Assembly: GCA_030737835.1 (NCBI GenBank)
Contig: JAUJYN010000103.1
Location: 1 to 64,000, forward strand
DNA: 64,000 nucleotides
Direction: 5' to 3'
Origin: Acorus gramineus
Lineage: Eukaryota; Streptophyta; Magnoliopsida; Acorales; Acoraceae
Shown: one piece after another, positions 60,148 through 64,000 of the stretch
Layout of the letters: each line of letters begins with the position of its first letter
How positions within the stretch are numbered: position 1 is the stretch's first letter
The notes under the pieces: generated by a model
The model's input: only the letters and a program-made list of their open reading frames with translations
What the model was told of the DNA's origin: nothing
Database searches by the model: none
Program-made: the position numbers and the translations under genes

Positions 60148-61835
60148 GGATGTATCTCTTATATTTGGAACAACTAACTATCATTGCATGTTAAATTGTT
60201 CAAAACTTGTTACATTTGTCAAGCTGTCTCCATTCCATATGTTATGTTGTACCAATATAGCAGATATTATTAACAATAGTAATATGAGATGAAAATGTAA
60301 CATATCTTTATAAAAGTTTGGTTATGTCTAAACTGCACTGATGCAATTAACTATTATGATCATAAATGAAATAAATGAAAATGTTATGACTTTGTTACAT
60401 TTTGACTAATATAAACTTGTCTCTTACATGAAACAGTTATCCATAGAAGAAATTGAACCAAGGCTGATAGAGCTGCAGCAGCTGGGGGTAAGGGCCTCTG
60501 CACATACTGAAAATGAAGAAGAAACGTTGGAACACAATGAAGAAGATTTGACTGGTAGTGGGGAGACTTCATCAGATAATGAGGAATCCAATGAAAAAAG
60601 TGAGAATAACCCGTCAGGTGAAGAGGAAATTGATAGAGAACTTCTGAATAGTGAAGGTGGGGGTGATTTAATACATAGTGGCTGGGGGGATATGAATGTC
60701 TGTGCTGATAGTAACAATGAAGACAATCAACCAGTAATGGAAGATGATTGTGGGGGGCAGTTTGGCGACTCTGCAATTGAACGTCAGAGTGAAGGAGTAC
60801 AAATAAGAAACTTGTCACCAGATAATGTTAAAAAAACTCTTGCTATGGAAGCCCTAGAAGAAGAAAACACAAACCTCAAAATAACAGTGGCAGCACATGG
60901 GATTGACATGCTGAGAATTATGGCAGATAACAGTAGTAAGAGTTTCAGGTTGAAAACAAGTGCCCGCAATTTAGATTGTCTTTTCAAGAAATGTGGTTTA
61001 CTAAGGAGAAAGATCCGTGGTTTAAATCAACAGATAGGAAAGTTGAAAACTGTGAACTCTAAATTGAAAAAAAAAGTCAGTGTAAGAGATGATGACATAA
61101 AAGGTTACAAAGATCGAGAAAAAGGCTATCTGAGTGTCATTGCAAAACAGAAACAGATAATCTCTGACATGGAAGACAATGCCTCTGTGCATGACATTAC
61201 ACAGAAGACAGCTTTGGATGCAGAGATCATGAGTCTGAAAGAACTGATCACTGAGAAAGAGAACTTGATAGCACAGCAATCTGTAATGCTAGATTTCCTT
61301 CAGACACAACACCCATCACAGGAAGCAAAACCCCTTGATGTGATTCCACTGAACTCATATACACCAGATATTCAATATGTGGAGGTGGACATGGGAGAAG
61401 CAACACATGAAAAAAAAAGCAGACAAGGTCAATGGTTAGAAGAATCAAGATGAGGGATAGGAAAGCACCCATAAACCCTGAATTTCAATACTCTGATGCT
61501 GGAAAAGGAGCCAAAAGAGTGGCTATTGGAGTTCCACAAGAGAAAGAAACCAAAAAACAGAAATTTAGTTTCAGAATTCCAAAAAATAATGTAGCCAAGG
61601 CACTGGGACAAAAAGATGTCAAGATATTGAGGCAAATAGTTGGCCTCACCTCTGGAAGGTAATTTTACTGTCATTAATTGTTCTGAATATCACATCTTCA
61701 AATAGTTGTTAAATGTAACTCTTTTTGTATATGCAGTGGACCAATTTGGCAAGGGGGTCTTTCAGTTATTCATTTTGAAGATGTCATGTCAATATTGAAA
61801 GAGGATGAAATTTCCAGTAATGTGAGTATTTACTT

Positions 61836-62061
61836 ATAATGTAACAACTATTGAGTAAATGTAACAACTATTGAGTAAATGTAACAACTATTGAGTAAAT
61901 GTAACAACTATTGGGTAAATGTAACAACTATGCAGTATGTACTTATAAATGTAACAACTGCTTGGTAAATGTAACAATTGTGAATATTACAAACTATATG
62001 CAACATTTAATGTATTTACTTGTAATTTCTTAGGTCATTGATGGGTATACAGAAATCTTAT
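61836..62061. repeat. Right arm of the 200-bp inverted repeat (intron 6 and start of exon 7)
   Basis: Tandem TGTAACAACTATTGAGTAAA units, then the 3' splice site TTTCTTAG and the first 28 bases of exon 7. Because the coding junction is native here, this arm is the likely source of the copy at 58568-58770. Confidence 0.92.
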
Positions 62062-62780
62062 ATGATGAGCAAGGAGTTCCAATGCGGATCAACCGATCTT
62101 CATTTTTCGTTTCTGCAAACATCTCTCAGTCACTGCAAAATGAAAAACAGCGTCACCTCTTCAAGGTGCTAGTGAAGGAAAGGATAGATCTCAGCCTGTA
62201 TCGGTACATACACTTCCCTCTGCATAATAAAGGGCATTGGACTTTGGCGGTGTATGACATAGTTGAAAACATATGGAGACACTACAATTCACTACTTCAA
62301 GAGTATGCAGACATGGACACACATTTGCAGATGGTTAACAAATTGGTAATCACTACTTAAAGTTTCTGACCATATATATGTTTAACTTAATTTAACATCT
62401 CATGCATATACATTATAATTTACAGATGGAAACATTCATTGAACATTATGAAGGAATTGAACCTGGACAGATCATCTCTGTTCAGAATGCACCGCAGCAG
62501 CCTGATTTTTCGTAAGTTCATTTACTTTGTTAGGTAATTTCATTATATATTAAAGGAACATACTGATTCAAATTTTTTTTTTAACTGCAGCATAGAGTGC
62601 GGAATTGTGGTCATACATGTAATGACTCAGTATGCCTTACAAACAGATATATCATCGGTAATGACTCGCCAGATGTGCAGTAGTACCAGAGCCCAAATAA
62701 TACATAAGTTCATCAACGACAAAATAAGGACGTACACAGAAGAGGATCACAAGTTGTTTTCTTTGAATATTGATGATTGA

Positions 62781-63688
62781 ACTCTTAGATTTTTGTTGTG
62801 TCTGTCTGTAAATCGAACAAATAGCAATTTTGGATGTAAACAGCTTATAACAAATGTGTTTGGAGCCATGAAATGAAAATATAGATATATTTTGTCTGAT
62901 GCTAAGTTGTGATTTACTATTCATGTGTTTCCATGAACAACATGTGTTGTAATAACGTTCATGTAATATAACAGTCAATTAACAATGCAAAGCATGTTAC
63001 TGTGTATATGTAAATGTAACTAGCCAACAATGTCACAATCTGGGTATAGTAAATGTAATTACAATGGTTAAATTGTGACAGATACTTCTAATGCAACCAA
63101 CTATTGATTTGATTGTTTTAGGGATAGACCCTGTTACATACAGGAAATTGTTACATTTCTCTATGTAACAAAAAACTCAGAGTGGTTCAAAGTACAACAT
63201 AATATTGAATATTAAATCTGGAATCTACAAAACATAAATCACTTATGCAACAATATGAATTTAAAAATGTGACAGATGTCTCTGATACAATCAGTTAATA
63301 ACTCGATTGTAATACAGGTACACACAACACAAATACACACTGTTACATATCATTAAACCTGTTACATTTTCTAAATGTAACAAAAAACTCAAATGATTCA
63401 TATTATAACATAATATTGAATATTAAATCAAGCAACTGCAAAACAGACTTCACTTATGCATCAATATGAATTTCAAAAGGGACAGATGTCTCTGATACAA
63501 TCAATTAATAACTCGAATGTAATACAAGTACACACTGTCAATGAATTAAAATTTGTTACATCTTCAAATGTAACAACAACCCAAGACTGATACATTGTTA
63601 CATTATTGTGGAAATTAAACCTGAAAAATATAAAAAGAAAATCAATTGAGACAGAACAAATCACTTATGTATCGATCTGCACATTGCT
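62781..63688. other. Convergent spacer between Ulp1 and transposase genes, rich in TGTTACATTT
   Basis: 3' UTRs of both genes. Two related stretches (about 63070-63250 and 63290-63480) share GTGACAGATGTCTCTGATAC-type words and paired TGTTACATTT / AAATGTAACA copies, so the spacer itself is partly duplicated. No further ORF looks real. Confidence 0.55.
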
Positions 63689-64000
63689 TTATGTATTCTT
63701 CACGTGCTTAGTCTTCGGCCTGTAAACCTTTGCTGCCTTCCTTTTTGTCGGTGGTCGCCCTTTGCTTCGAACTTTTTTAGGTGAATGTACACATCTAACC
63801 GGCGATGGTGTTACGCCAACAGAACTACAGTTAGCATTCGCAGATGAAAAATGCAACAAAGATTCCTGCAAAGAATCCATGTATTGTGTACAGAAGACAT
63901 ATTTTTCTTCAGATACAACTGCAGCTTCCACAACATATGAAAATTTGGAATATAATTCATTATGCCTCGACATGTGATCATTTGGCATGTTGTCCAAATA
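63689..64000 (-). CDS. FAR1-like MULE transposase, C-terminal part (runs off the right edge)
   Basis: The minus-strand frame is open from the window edge to a stop at 63689. The visible 100-odd residues include HNELYSKFSYVVEAAVVSEE, a helical segment seen near the end of FAR1/FHY3-type proteins. The basic tail SPKKVRSKGRPPTKRKAAKV resembles the KGRP-type C-termini of FAR1-related transposases. The catalytic domain would lie beyond the window. The call rests on C-terminal style and on the neighbouring Ulp1-MULE gene, so it is a reasoned assignment. Confidence 0.6.
   Translation of the reverse strand, partial: YLDNMPNDHMSRHNELYSKFSYVVEAAVVSEEKYVFCTQYMDSLQESLLHFSSANANCSSVGVTPSPVRCVHSPKKVRSKGRPPTKRKAAKVYRPKTKHVKNT

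Larger units (their letters stand above)
57450..62780 (+). pseudogene. MULE-encoded Ulp1-like C48 cysteine protease gene with two 1-nt frame breaks
   Basis: Exons 57450-57462, 58809-59153, 59247-59592, 59671-59805, 60437-61658, 61737-61821, 62034-62345, 62426-62511, 62591-62780. All splice phases agree if two single-base losses are allowed, one near 59483 (after EDINK) and one in the A-run 61410-61418; about 911 aa would result. The N-terminal part (LKITPTEIDIILGI, GWATFQYLEDIN, CLYLFVGLFYTN) resembles the DUF1985-like region of MULE-borne proteins. An acidic Glu-rich linker and coiled coil follow. The C-terminal protease domain has HNKGHWTLAVYDI, HYNSLL, APQQPDFS and IECG. His, Gln and Cys of the C48 catalytic set are visible; the usual Asp appears as Asn. 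Either a decayed copy or two assembly errors. Confidence 0.8.
57107..64000. mobile_element. Mutator-like element with Ulp1-protease gene and FAR1-like transposase (right end outside window)
   Basis: The left terminus (from about 57107) matches the terminus of the non-autonomous element at 31.8 kb. Inside are a spliced Ulp1/C48 protease gene on the plus strand (57450-62780) and, convergent to it, the C-terminal part of a FAR1-like transposase (63689 to the edge). Ulp1-like genes are a known cargo of plant MULEs (the Kaonashi group). TGTTACATTT or its complement AAATGTAACA recurs dozens of times in the introns and in 62.9-63.6 kb. The right terminus and target duplication are not in the window. 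Confidence 0.78.

Overview
This window is nuclear DNA from a flowering plant. Introns are AT-rich with GT-AG borders, two genes encode chloroplast thylakoid-lumen proteins, and plant-type Copia, LINE, MULE, hAT, Harbinger, Helitron-like and SINE-like sequences are present. Exon 1 of the ABC transporter gene and the intronless DUF2828 gene are very GC-rich against AT-rich surroundings. That is common in monocots and some early-diverging angiosperms, but the species cannot be fixed from the sequence.

Layout. 1-11.3 kb: a full-size ABCB transporter of the ABCB6/ABCB20 type (+, 11 exons, 1407 aa). 13.5-16.1 kb: PNSL1/PPL2, a PsbP-fold lumenal subunit of the chloroplast NDH complex (-, 8 exons, 226 aa), tail-to-tail with the transporter. 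18-23.9 kb: a decayed LINE. 24.7-31.3 kb: a complete but coding-dead Ty1/Copia element with matching flanking repeats. 31.8-33.2 kb: a non-autonomous MULE-like element. 33.3-35.2 kb: a GC-rich, intronless DUF2828/vWA-like gene. 36.0-36.9 kb: a foldback element. 38.5-43.3 kb: PPL1, a PsbP-like lumenal protein (-, 8 exons, 244 aa). 43.3-53.2 kb: AT-rich repeat country with a hAT element holding a nested Tourist MITE, a solo LTR, a Helitron 3' end, a two-piece AGC-kinase fragment, a MITE between TA microsatellites and an LTR-like stretch. 53.5-56.3 kb: RIBA3, a riboflavin-pathway gene (+, 7 exons, 541 aa) with a degenerate DHBP-synthase half. 57.1 kb to the right edge: a large Mutator-like element carrying a Ulp1/C48-protease gene (+) and the C-terminal part of a FAR1-like transposase (-), dense in TGTTACATTT/AAATGTAACA words.

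How the genes fit together. ABCB6/20, PNSL1 and PPL1 form one ancestral neighbourhood. As I recall, in Arabidopsis it is split over two duplicated segments, ABCB6 beside PPL2 and ABCB20 beside PPL1. Here both PsbP-like genes lie in tandem on one strand with identical sizes for their last four exons, pushed about 22 kb apart by transposons and the DUF2828 gene. The least conventional part is the Ulp1-MULE. Its motif arrays, its shared terminus with the element beside the DUF2828 promoter, and the inverted copy of one of its own splice junctions placed in intron 1 are the best candidates for under-described biology.
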